Below, one piece after another: positions 1 through 7,977 of a stretch of DNA of 64,000 bases (position 1 is the stretch's first letter; the number at the start of each line of letters is the position of its first letter). The translations under genes and the position numbers were made by a program. Source of the stretch: Hyphomicrobiales bacterium (lineage in GTDB: Bacteria > Pseudomonadota > Alphaproteobacteria > Rhizobiales > Rhizobiaceae). Under the pieces are notes generated by a model. That model saw nothing but the letters and a program-made list of their open reading frames with translations, did not search any database and was not told the DNA's origin. The stretch is taken from contig UCFC01000034.1 in NCBI GenBank assembly GCA_900471515.1, positions 62,001-126,000 on the forward strand, read 5' to 3'.

Positions 1-55
1 GGCGGGCCAGATGAAAGCCGATGAAGCCTGCCGTTCCCGTAATGAAGTAGCGCAT
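1..55 (-). CDS. NAD-dependent sugar epimerase/dehydratase, N-terminal fragment
   Basis: Only the first 18 codons lie in the window; the gene runs off the left edge. The peptide starts MRYFITGTAGFIGFHLAR, the beta1-alphaA part of a Rossmann fold with the GxxGxxG dinucleotide-binding motif (GTAGFIG) typical of extended short-chain dehydrogenases such as UDP-glucuronate 4-epimerase. The ATG lies just after a stop codon in another frame, with an AAAAGG-type ribosome site 6-10 nt upstream. The fold is clear, but the substrate cannot be told from this much sequence. Confidence 0.75.
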   Translation of the reverse strand, partial: MRYFITGTAGFIGFHLAR

Positions 56-57
56 TT

Positions 58-253
58 CTACCTTTTCTCGGGTCTCCTGCCGGTGGCAAAGTAACCGAAT
101 CCCTGTTTGATCGCTTCCCTTACCGGATAGATGCTCCCGAGATCAACAATCACCTGGATCTTCGGGGCTTTAAAGCGGTTGGAGGTCAGCGAAACCGTGC
201 CTAAGCATGGGGCCGGCAGCAGTTCGAAAGCACTCGACTGATGCCGGCCACGT
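58..253 (-). pseudogene. Open frame without a start, possible remnant of a LysR-type regulator
   Basis: On the minus strand an open frame of about 64 codons runs into a TAG at 60-58, immediately before the epimerase start. It is preceded by an in-frame TGA and has no good start codon. It reads like protein (for example LGTVSLTSNRFKAP followed by KIQVIVDLG), loosely recalling the last strand and helix of LysR-type effector domains. A decayed or frameshifted gene end is my reading. It could also be chance coding potential in GC-rich DNA. Nothing else convincing is visible between it and position 366. Confidence 0.25.
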
Positions 254-366
254 CGTCAGGCGGCCTTTCTCACAACAGAACAAGACCTGATCGGGGGGGA
301 GGTTGCGCCGGCAGCCATATGCGCCCTCTTGCGCCGACATCGAAATCCTGGCTGTGGGCTGGGGCT

Positions 367-726
367 TCATCGCTTGAGCAGCCAAACGGTCCTGCCGTTC
401 TGCGAGGCTTCGATGCCGGCCTTTGTCCGGGTCAGCCGAAGGCATTTTTCCGGGTCTTCCGGCCGCGGCCTTATGCAAATTCCGTTAGGAACGGCCCTCC
501 ATGTCGGGTTGATGCTGACCAGGCTGTCGCTGATCGTACCGTGGCCATCCGGACGAAATACGAGGATGTTGGAAGCCCTTCGCTTGACGACGACCATCTC
601 CCAAGGCTTGCCGTCGGCAATCACGCTGGAAAGAGGTTCTTCGGCGTGCGCCGGTGCGCCGGCCAGAACCGCAAGGGCGAGCAACGGCATGAAAAATCGG
701 CCGACTGGCAAGCGAACTGTAGGCAT
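367..726 (-). CDS. Small secreted protein of unknown function
   Basis: 119 residues. The start is placed at ATG 726 because an AAAGGAA ribosome site lies 8 nt upstream and the protein then begins with a clean signal peptide (basic MPTVRLPVGR, hydrophobic core, cleavage likely after AHA near residue 28). The longer open frame upstream would bury this signal. The mature part of about 90 residues is basic and has two cysteines (GIC and EKC) that could pair in the periplasm. I do not recognise a family. It is transcribed alone, towards the left edge. Confidence 0.6.
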   Translation of the reverse strand: MPTVRLPVGRFFMPLLALAVLAGAPAHAEEPLSSVIADGKPWEMVVVKRRASNILVFRPDGHGTISDSLVSINPTWRAVPNGICIRPRPEDPEKCLRLTRTKAGIEASQNGRTVWLLKR

Positions 727-1688
727 TTCGTATTCCTTTGTTTGAATGAGATTCCGGCGGAAGGTCGCGATCGAGGAGCAAAATCGAGCGGCGGAGCATG
801 GTCCTTGCGCCGGCGGGGATGTGGTGGCGATATTGTTCGAGGTGCGCGGCAATGTCATTACGGGAGATATTTTGATTTGTTAAGGGCGCCGGGGCGTCCC
901 CAATCGCAGGGCCGCTGCCCGGGGGGATCACGCGGCGCATCTGCCGCAGCGGGCGCCGGCGCAGAGGCCGCGTACCGGAATATTGGCCTGCCGGTTCGCG
1001 TCGTCACAGCGCAAGTCGCTCCGAAAGCAAAATGAGCATCACGATCGGACCGCCGAAAAGCGCTCCGAACAGGATCGTTGCGAACAACAGGTTTGCGAGC
1101 AGGTGGAGCATGGTCTTGCGCGTCACGGCTGCACGCTGACCCGTGATGCAGGTTCGAACCGCACGAAACCCGCTTTCATCCCGCCTGTCCCGAGACTGAT
1201 CGCCCTTCCCACCCTCCTGAAGATCGGGATGACAGGCCATTGCCGGATGTTGCCCGTTCCCCATGCCGCAGCGAGATATGCGACGGCAATGGAGCTGGAT
1301 GCGATAGCTGCCAGCCTTGCGGCCGGTCCTGCTGTCCGTTCTGAAGCCATGGCCTGTTCCAAAGTTGAGGACGGGGAAGGTCAGGTCCGTCCTTTGCGGG
1401 TTGAACGGATTTCCATTTGGGCTCCGATAATTGCGGAAACATGACCGGTTCCGCCTTTCGGCATGTCGTCTTGCCGCAACGCGAAAGAAACAGATGGATT
1501 TGCCTGACGGCGAAGGCCCGTGTCTGTTCCACCAAGCTGAGGCTTGCCGGAACAGACACGCCGGTCATCGTGCCGACGGCGTGAAACCGGCAAATGGAGC
1601 GGCGCAAGGGAATAGGGGCCTCGATCCGGCTTCAAGATGCCGGACGCGGCAGGCCATGTAATTCTGCGGCAATGGTTCGCTCCGAGTG
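727..1688. other. Long stretch without a convincing gene
   Basis: No open frame here has a good start, ribosome site and protein-like composition together. The two least bad candidates are on the minus strand. One (1004-1111) would give a 35-residue hydrophobic peptide beginning MLHLLANLLFATILFGAL, but with no visible ribosome site. The other (1123-1350) would give 75 residues with one hydrophobic stretch. The strongest feature is the large hairpin at 1519-1560, listed separately. Confidence 0.4.
1519..1560. repeat. Long perfect hairpin in an intergenic region
   Basis: Two 12-nt arms, CGTGTCTGTTCC at 1519-1530 and GGAACAGACACG at 1549-1560, are exact reverse complements. Inside them, AAGC and GCTT form a second 4-bp stem closed by a TGAG loop, separated from the outer stem by ACC/GCC. 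No T-run follows on either side, so it does not look like an ordinary intrinsic terminator. It lies 165 nt before the lipoprotein gene on the plus strand. Confidence 0.7.
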
Positions 1689-1710
1689 TCCGGTCATCGT
1701 CATGACCGGA
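1689..1710 (+). promoter_or_regulatory. Hairpin overlapping the ribosome site of the lipoprotein gene
   Basis: TCCGGTCAT (1689-1697) and ATGACCGGA (1702-1710) are perfect 9-nt complements with a CGTC loop. The right arm includes GGA of the GGAGG ribosome site (1708-1712) that precedes the ATG at 1725, so folding would hide part of it. This points to possible control of translation. No ligand or protein is known, and a DNA-level operator remains possible. Confidence 0.5.
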
Positions 1711-1724
1711 GGCCAACGACAGAC

Positions 1725-2618
1725 ATGCCCAGCAATTTCCATTCCCGCCGTCGAATTTTCAACCAGCCGCCTTTCAGGCGTCCATCCAGGGCATTGCTCC
1801 TGGGATTCATTGTTTTGCTGGCAGCGGCGACCGTTTCCGGATGCGCTGCCGTACCGCTCAAGGAGGCCGGAACGCTCGCCTCCTACCAGAAACTCGGTCC
1901 GCAGAAGGGGACGTTTGCCAAGAAACGGCTCTATGTCGACGGGCCACAGCTGGCGCGGGCAAAGACGGTTGCCATCGTCCCGACGGTCTTTTCCTTCGGC
2001 GCTGCGTCCAAGATCAGGTCCGAAGCCGACCGGTCGATGGTTTCCAAGGCTCTCGACCGGGCTCTTTGCGTGGCGCTGAGCGACAAATATCAGATGGTTC
2101 CGGCCGGCCAGCCGGCCGATCTGACGATCCGGTCGGTTATCGCCGACATTGTTCCGACCAACAAGGCAGTTGCCGGCGTCGCCACTGTCGTCAGTGTCGG
2201 TTCCGGCTTTGCCCTGCCTGTCGGCGTGCCGCGCCTCCCCTTCGGCCTCGGCGGCCTGGCGATCGAAGCCGAAGCGCTCGACGCCGCGGGAACGCAAAAT
2301 GCCGCGATGCTGTGGTCGCGTGGCGCAAATTCCATTCAGGACAAACCCCGCGTTTCCGAAGTGGGCGACGCCTATGGGCTGGCTGCGAAATTCGCCGACG
2401 ACTTCTCGCGAGTGCTGATTGCCGGAAAGGAGCCGAAGGGATTGAACCTTTCGCTCCCGTCGAGACAACGCACACGCTCCTGGCTCGGCGGAAAACCGAA
2501 ATATGCGGCCTGCGAAGCGTTCGGGCGCGCGCCCGGGCTGCTTGGCGTGCTCGCTTCGAGGTACGGCGCTCCGCCGCAGTGGACGGAAAGGAAGCCAAAG
2601 CCGACAATGACGCATTGA
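1725..2618 (+). CDS. DUF3313-like outer-membrane lipoprotein
   Basis: 297 residues. The start at 1725 gives a basic n-region, a hydrophobic stretch (about residues 23-36) and a lipobox ending in Cys40 (TVSGC), so the protein should be lipidated and anchored in a membrane. The mature part resembles the DUF3313 family: a strand-rich domain with YQKLGP near the start, DLTIRSVIADIVPTN in the middle, and a glycine-rich stretch (VGVPRLPFGLGG). The function of that family is unknown. A longer GTG start at 1686 would overlap the upstream hairpin and is less likely. The gene appears monocistronic. Confidence 0.65.
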   Translation: MPSNFHSRRRIFNQPPFRRPSRALLLGFIVLLAAATVSGCAAVPLKEAGTLASYQKLGPQKGTFAKKRLYVDGPQLARAKTVAIVPTVFSFGAASKIRSEADRSMVSKALDRALCVALSDKYQMVPAGQPADLTIRSVIADIVPTNKAVAGVATVVSVGSGFALPVGVPRLPFGLGGLAIEAEALDAAGTQNAAMLWSRGANSIQDKPRVSEVGDAYGLAAKFADDFSRVLIAGKEPKGLNLSLPSRQRTRSWLGGKPKYAACEAFGRAPGLLGVLASRYGAPPQWTERKPKPTMTH

Positions 2619-2858
2619 CGGAAGGGTCGGCGCTGTCCAGCGCGTCTGCGAAGGTTTGGGACAGGTGCCAGGAAGATCGGCCGGCTTGCCGGTCGAGGAC
2701 GGGCAGGGACAGGGCCAGAACCCCGGGCACTGCTCTGCCCGTCCTTTGTCTCAAGGTCACGTCGCAGGCGCAGGCAACGACCTGATGCAACGTTCTTTCC
2801 TTTGCATCGGGACATTGTATTCTGATCTCGCCAGACGCATTTCGACGTGAGGAAGACC

Positions 2859-3428
2859 ATGCGGGCCGATAATCGTGACGTTCGTTCGAAGACGGGATCC
2901 GGCTTGCCCGGTGACAGGAAGCGTCAGGGCGCGGGATGGCGGAACGGCTGGCGCCACCCGGGATGCGTGGCCTTCAGCGCGATCGTCATTGCCGCACCGC
3001 TTTTGAGTACGCCGACATTCGCGGCCAATGCTCTCGAACGGGCGATCGCGGCCGCGCAGCCCTGCAAGGCACTGAAGGTCAGGCAGCCGGTTTTCGGCGT
3101 GAAAGTCGAATTGGGCATCGACAGACTCGACTTCGTTAAAATCGACACGATTGAAATCAGAGTTGACGGGGATCAGGCCGAGGCAAACGCGCTCGGCACA
3201 CTCGCGTGCAAGACGTCGCAGGATTCGCCTCTGGAGGGCGGGTTCTCGGCAAAGGCCCGAATTCACCTGCAGGCAAATCTCGCCACCTGCGCGACGGAGG
3301 CAAGTTCGATCGATATTGTCGAGGCAGGGGGAGAGTTCGGAGACGTTGTCACGACGTTCGAACCGGAGATAGCGGCTGCTCTTCGCAAAGGCGTGGAGAA
3401 CGCGCTGAAAAAGCTCTGCGCCAACTGA
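2859..3428 (+). CDS. Secreted cysteine-containing protein of unknown function
   Basis: 189 residues. The ATG at 2859 is chosen because GAGGAAG sits 4-10 nt before it; a GTG at 2847 in the same frame would lack this. The N-terminus is long and basic, followed by a hydrophobic core around residues 37-52 and a likely cleavage site near TFA-A (about residue 55). The mature domain of about 130 residues has four cysteines (near both ends and twice in the middle), which fits a periplasmic disulfide-bonded protein. No family recognised. It converges on the ABC importer operon that begins 18 nt downstream on the other strand. Confidence 0.6.
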   Translation: MRADNRDVRSKTGSGLPGDRKRQGAGWRNGWRHPGCVAFSAIVIAAPLLSTPTFAANALERAIAAAQPCKALKVRQPVFGVKVELGIDRLDFVKIDTIEIRVDGDQAEANALGTLACKTSQDSPLEGGFSAKARIHLQANLATCATEASSIDIVEAGGEFGDVVTTFEPEIAAALRKGVENALKKLCAN

Positions 3429-3446
3429 AATCGCAGGGCAGCATCG

Positions 3447-4208
3447 TCAACGGCGATAGTGGATGTGTGGCCGGGCATGGTAGGGCGAGATCTCGACGTG
3501 GGCGTCCACCGAGAAAACGTCCCTGAGCATCTCCTTGGTCAATACGTCGGCCGGCGTGCCGGACGCCACAATCTTCCCGCCTTGCATGACGATCAGCGCG
3601 TCGCAGAACATGGCCGCGTGGTTGAGGTCGTGCAGCGCGATGATGCTGGTGACGGGCAGGCTGGACACGAGCCGCATGAGGCCGATCTGGTGCTGGATAT
3701 CGAGGTGGTTGGTCGGTTCGTCGAGGATCAGTTCTTTCGGTGATTGTGCCAGAGCCCTCGCAATGTGGGCGCGCTGCTTTTCCCCGCCGGACAGGCTCTG
3801 CCAGCGATCGTGCCTCTTGCTGCTCATTCCGGCCCGCTCCAGCGCTTCCTCGACAGCCTGATCGTCGGCAAGCGTCCAGCCGGAAAACATCGAACGGTGC
3901 GGAAAGCGTCCGAGTTTGACGACATCCACGACCCTGAGATTGGCGTTGGTCGTTGCATGCTGTTCGACGAAGGCAACGCGCTGCGCGATCGTGCGGCGCC
4001 CGATGGCCCCTATGTCCTTGCGATCGAGCAAGATGTGCCCGGAATGGGGGCGCTTCAGGCCGGCGAGAAGCCGCAGCAGCGATGTCTTGCCGGAGCCGTT
4101 CGGGCCAAGAAGGCCAAGCATCCTTCCCGGCGGCGCTTCGAAGGAGACGCCGTCTAGAATGGTCTTCCTGCCAATTTTCCAGACGAGGTTTTCTGCCTTG
4201 ATACTCAT
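3447..4208 (-). CDS. ABC transporter ATP-binding protein, Fe(III)-siderophore/cobalamin type
   Basis: 253 residues, the FecE/BtuD-type ATPase of an iron-complex or cobalamin importer. Visible parts: Walker A GPNGSGK at about residues 35-41, signature LSGGE at 139-143, Walker B LILDEP at 160-165, and the switch histidine in LHDLNH. It is the last gene of a three-gene operon and its ATG overlaps the permease stop by 4 nt. It would drive import through the permease encoded upstream. The substrate is not decided by sequence; heme, siderophore or corrinoid are all possible. Confidence 0.9.
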   Translation of the reverse strand: MSIKAENLVWKIGRKTILDGVSFEAPPGRMLGLLGPNGSGKTSLLRLLAGLKRPHSGHILLDRKDIGAIGRRTIAQRVAFVEQHATTNANLRVVDVVKLGRFPHRSMFSGWTLADDQAVEEALERAGMSSKRHDRWQSLSGGEKQRAHIARALAQSPKELILDEPTNHLDIQHQIGLMRLVSSLPVTSIIALHDLNHAAMFCDALIVMQGGKIVASGTPADVLTKEMLRDVFSVDAHVEISPYHARPHIHYRR

Positions 4209-5245
4209 GATGCGCGCTGGAACCGGTAGAGAATGACGGAGAAGAAGGGCACGCCGACCAGCGCCGTGACGACCCCGATCGGCAGTACCTGCTGCGGGAT
4301 GAGGGCACGTGAGGCAATGTCGGCAAGCACCATGAAGATTGCGCCGGCGACGGCGCAAGCCGGGAGAAGCCGGACATGGAGCGGCCCGACGACGAAACGC
4401 GCCGCATGCGGTACGACAAGGCCGACGAAGCCGATCGAGCCCACCATGCTGACGATCGTGGCCGTCATCATCGCTGTCAGCGCAAACAGGACGATGCGGG
4501 TCCGGCCGACGTTGACCCCGAGGGATGCGGCCGCTTCGTCGCCAAAGGCAAAAGCATCCAGAACCCTTGCATGGAGCAGGCAGACGGCGAGCCCGAAACC
4601 GATGACGACCGAAACCAGCGCAAACTCCGGCCAGCGCACGCCGCCGAAACTGCCGAGCAGCCAGAACATGACGTCGCGGGCCTGCTGCGCATTGGCTGAT
4701 GTCGTGACGATGTAGGATGTGGCGGCGTTGAAGAGCTGCGAAGCGGCAACGCCGGCGAGAATCGTCCGGTCGGCGCCGCCACGCGTGCCGTTGGACAGTA
4801 GCGCTACGAAAAGGAAGGCCGCAAATGCGCCGGCAAAGGCCCCGGCCGACAACGAAACCGCGCCCGCACCGACACCGAGAATGACGATGGCGACCGCGCC
4901 GGTGGATGCGCCGGCGGAGATGCCGAGCACATAGGGTTCGGCCAGCGGGTTGCGCAGCAGCGATTGCATGATCGCACCCGACAGAGCCAGCCCCGCGCCG
5001 CAGAAGGCGGCCACGAGCGCGCGGCTGAGACGATAGTCCCAGATCACCGTCTCGTGGATGCGGTTGAGTTCCACGGCCGTCCATCCCAGCCTGTTCGTGA
5101 TGGCGGCAAACGTCGTTGCAAGCGGGATCGGCAGGTCGCCGATCCCGACGCTGATGCCGACGACCAGGCCGACCGCCGCAAGGGCGGCCAACAGGAGAAG
5201 GGCGAAAAGGACGGCCTGCCGGAGCGGACGGTTCGAGGCGGTCAC
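4205..5245 (-). CDS. FecCD-family ABC transporter permease
   Basis: 346 residues, almost entirely hydrophobic, with about ten membrane helices as in FecCD/BtuC permeases. Recognisable family features are the first helix after a short basic start, the stretch GLALSGAIMQSLLRNPLAEP near residue 100, which contacts the ATPase, and GSIGFVGLVVPH in the C-terminal half. It forms the membrane channel for the binding protein upstream and overlaps both neighbours by 4 nt, so the three subunits are translationally coupled. Confidence 0.9.
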   Translation of the reverse strand: MTASNRPLRQAVLFALLLLAALAAVGLVVGISVGIGDLPIPLATTFAAITNRLGWTAVELNRIHETVIWDYRLSRALVAAFCGAGLALSGAIMQSLLRNPLAEPYVLGISAGASTGAVAIVILGVGAGAVSLSAGAFAGAFAAFLFVALLSNGTRGGADRTILAGVAASQLFNAATSYIVTTSANAQQARDVMFWLLGSFGGVRWPEFALVSVVIGFGLAVCLLHARVLDAFAFGDEAAASLGVNVGRTRIVLFALTAMMTATIVSMVGSIGFVGLVVPHAARFVVGPLHVRLLPACAVAGAIFMVLADIASRALIPQQVLPIGVVTALVGVPFFSVILYRFQRAS

Positions 5246-6264
5246 TTGATGAGGCCGAGTGCTTTCAGCTGCGCGGCCACCTGCTCCGCGCCGTAGATCG
5301 TGCGGATCGTCGGGTTCATGGCCTGGCCGTCCATGACGACGATCGCCTTGTTTTTCACCGCCGGCATCTGGCTGACGGCCGGGTCGCTGTTCAGGAAGCT
5401 GATCTTGGCCTCAGGCTTGTCGAGTTCCCAGCGGTTGCGGTCGAGATTGGCGACGACGATGACGTCAGGATTGGCGGCAATGATGCTTTCCCATCCGAGC
5501 GTCGGCCATTCCGCCTCGGCGGTGATGGCATTCCTGCCGCCGAGCAGATCCGCGATGAAGCCGGATGCCGCGTTCTTGCCGCCCAGATAGGCGTCCGCGG
5601 AGGGCGACTGGCTGGAAAACCAGAAGACGTAGGAAAGCTGTTTGCCGTCCCTGGGGGCGTTGGCGCGCAATGTCGCTTCACGCTTCTTGAAGTCGGCGAT
5701 CAGCGCCTGACCGCGATCGGCGACGTCAAAAATCTGCGAGAGTTCGTCGATCTCCTTGTACAGGAGATCCATGTTCCACAGCTGGTCGCGGCTGCCGTAC
5801 TGATCCTTGACCTTTTCGGTGCTGAGGCAGGTGCTGGGAGAAACGTAGCTTGGCACGCCGACCTTGTCGAAGTCCTCGCGCTTGGCAACCTTGCTCGTCG
5901 GTCCGACCAGGCTGGGCAGGGCGGCGGCCACGAAATCCGGACTCTGCGCCAGAATCGATTCGAAGGTCGGAAATTCAACGGACAGAAGCTTGACCTTCGC
6001 ATTGGCTTCGGCGAGCTGCGGCAAAACCTTGCTCGGCCAGAATGCGGTACCGGCCATTCTGTCTTCCAGGCCGAGAAGCAGCATGATCTCGGCGCTGTTC
6101 TGGCCGAGCCCGATGGCGCGCTCCGGAGCCTTGGCAACAGTGACCTTCGCGCCGCAATTGTCGAGCGTCAGCGGATATCTGGTCGGCTCGGACAATGCCG
6201 GCGTGGCGATCAGGCCGAGTGCGGCGGCAAGCGCGGGAGTCGTGAGAGACTTGAAAACCTTCAT
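5242..6264 (-). CDS. ABC transporter periplasmic binding protein, Fe/B12 type
   Basis: 340 residues. The ATG at 6264 has an AGGAC ribosome site and gives a signal peptide cut after about residue 25 (ATPALS). The rest matches class III (BtuF/FhuD-like) binding proteins, including the early LDNCGAKVTV strand and PERAIGL, then a two-lobe arrangement joined by a long helix. Two cysteines (DNCG and STCLS) may pair. It is first in the operon with permease and ATPase. The 197-nt leader shows no FNR-like box, so iron or another nutrient is the more likely signal, but I could not identify an operator. Confidence 0.85.
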   Translation of the reverse strand: MKVFKSLTTPALAAALGLIATPALSEPTRYPLTLDNCGAKVTVAKAPERAIGLGQNSAEIMLLLGLEDRMAGTAFWPSKVLPQLAEANAKVKLLSVEFPTFESILAQSPDFVAAALPSLVGPTSKVAKREDFDKVGVPSYVSPSTCLSTEKVKDQYGSRDQLWNMDLLYKEIDELSQIFDVADRGQALIADFKKREATLRANAPRDGKQLSYVFWFSSQSPSADAYLGGKNAASGFIADLLGGRNAITAEAEWPTLGWESIIAANPDVIVVANLDRNRWELDKPEAKISFLNSDPAVSQMPAVKNKAIVVMDGQAMNPTIRTIYGAEQVAAQLKALGLIK

Positions 6265-6461
6265 GAAACGTCCTGTTCTTCGAGTCCCCGACATGGGGAT
6301 TCTAAGGGCGCGCGCGGTATAACCCGCTTGCCTGCAGAAAAACAAGAGTAATTAAGTCATCTTTATTGACGGCGAAGATTTGCTGGCGCTCTCCGGCGGC
6401 CGAGCGGCTTGAGAGCATGACCGTCCGGCCAGTCAGCGGCGTGGTTCCGTCGCAGGATCCT

Positions 6462-7445
6462 TCAAGGGACCAGGACCGCCGCTCCGCTCAGGCGGCCGGC
6501 ACGCAAATCGTCAAGCGCAGCGTTGGCGTCTTCGAGCCGATAGGTCTTCGTGTGGGTGCGCACGCCTGCCTGGCGGGCGACGGGGAAGAATTCCTCGGCG
6601 TCTTTCCGCGTCAGGTTGGCGACTGAAACCACACTTCGCTCGCCCCAGATCAAGGCATAGGGCATTGCGGGCAGATCGCTCATATGAATACCGCCGCAGA
6701 CGATGCGGCCTCCCTTCCGCACCGCCCTCAACGCAGCCGGCACGAGTTCGCCGACGGGCGCGAAGATGATGGCCGCGTCAAGCGCAACGGGCGGGCGCTC
6801 GTCGGAGCCTCCTGCCCAGGCGGCGCCGAGACCGCGCGCGAAGCTTTGCGCCGCTTCGTCGCCGGGGCGCGAGAACGCATAGACGTCGCGGCCCTGCCAC
6901 CGGCAGATCTGCGCGATGATATGCGCGGCCGCGCCAAACCCGTAAAGCCCGATGCGCTTGCCGTCGCCGGCTTTCTTCAGCGAACGCCAGCCGATCAGGC
7001 CGGCACAGAGGAGCGGGGCAAGCGCGATCGGATCGGCCTTGCCGTCGAGCGCAAAGGCATAATCGGCATCCGCAACGACATGGGTGGCAAAACCTCCGTC
7101 GCGGGTGTAGCCGGTAAATTGCGGCACATCGCAAAGGTTTTCCTCGCCGCTGCTGCAGAACGGGCAATGGCCGCATGTATGGCCGAGCCAGGGCACACCG
7201 ACCCTTTGTCCCAGGCGCGACGGCGCTATTCCTTCTCCCACTGCTTCGACGATGCCGACGATCTCATGGCCGGGAACGAGCGGCAGCTTCGGCCTTGGGA
7301 GATCGCCGTCGCAGACGTGAAGATCCGTCCTGCACACCGCGCAGGCTTCGACCCTCAGCATCAATTGGCCCTTTCCCGGCAAGGGATCCGGCCGCTCGAC
7401 CGGGTGCAGGGGCGTCCCTATGGCCTCCAGGATCATCGCCTTCAT
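6462..7445 (-). CDS. Zinc-dependent alcohol dehydrogenase family protein
   Basis: 327 residues, medium-chain dehydrogenase. The catalytic-zinc region CAVCRTDLH, the GHE motif in VPGHEIVG, the structural-zinc loop CGHCPFC followed by the fourth Cys in EENLC, and the Rossmann stretch GLYGFGAAAH are all present. It most likely interconverts alcohols and aldehydes with NAD(H), in line with AdhA/AdhP relatives. The start at 7445 follows GAGGAA. A perfect TTGAC-N4-GTCAA site lies 54 nt upstream, so expression at low oxygen is likely. Confidence 0.85.
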   Translation of the reverse strand: MKAMILEAIGTPLHPVERPDPLPGKGQLMLRVEACAVCRTDLHVCDGDLPRPKLPLVPGHEIVGIVEAVGEGIAPSRLGQRVGVPWLGHTCGHCPFCSSGEENLCDVPQFTGYTRDGGFATHVVADADYAFALDGKADPIALAPLLCAGLIGWRSLKKAGDGKRIGLYGFGAAAHIIAQICRWQGRDVYAFSRPGDEAAQSFARGLGAAWAGGSDERPPVALDAAIIFAPVGELVPAALRAVRKGGRIVCGGIHMSDLPAMPYALIWGERSVVSVANLTRKDAEEFFPVARQAGVRTHTKTYRLEDANAALDDLRAGRLSGAAVLVP

Positions 7446-7977
7446 GAACTGTTCCTCATCCTCATGATGCCATGATCCCCCAACCGCGGCAGACCGGCAT
7501 TGACGATCGTCAAAGACGGTTCGCGCCTCCGCTCCTTCACTCCCACGGAAAATTTCCCAGGCGGCATGTTGATCCAACGCAATGATCGCAGGCGCGTGCC
7601 GTGATCGGCTCTGCGGGAGGAGGAGAACGAGAAATGGACGACCCTCGCCGGCAGGACCATGCCGTCCTTCCCTCCGGGATATGGCTCAGGGCCACGGCCT
7701 GGAGACCTGTGCGTTCCCGTTCGGGCCGTGGTCTTGGCGTTGCCATCCCGCGTGCGGCGGCGACTGCATCCTACCACCTGCGGGAGGAATGGGTTAACCT
7801 GCGGATCGGTATCCGGCTTATCCCTTCGCCATGGGCACGCCATGACGCTGCAAAGCCGTCCTTTGTCTGGAATGCGTTGATTTGCGGCACTCTTCCCGCC
7901 GTCCCCGGATCGCTGCTTCGCGACGCGAACCGTCCAGGCGCCGCTGAGGAAAAGACCGGCAGCGACAGGACCGGCCA
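7446..7977. other. 532-nt intergenic stretch with one FNR-type site
   Basis: Between the divergent alcohol dehydrogenase and MgtC-like genes. Apart from the palindrome at 7500-7513 I see no gene, RNA or repeat that I can support. Open frames here have atypical composition and no ribosome sites. Confidence 0.4.
7500..7513. promoter_or_regulatory. FNR/FixK-type site before alcohol dehydrogenase
   Basis: TTGACGATCGTCAA is a perfect palindrome (TTGAC-N4-GTCAA) 54 nt upstream of the alcohol dehydrogenase start. It matches the Crp/Fnr-family pattern repeated throughout this window. Confidence 0.75.

Noticed and set aside
872..885. TTGATTTGTTAAGG as an FNR site
   Set aside because: Only one arm matches; the other shows no TCAA or GCAA.
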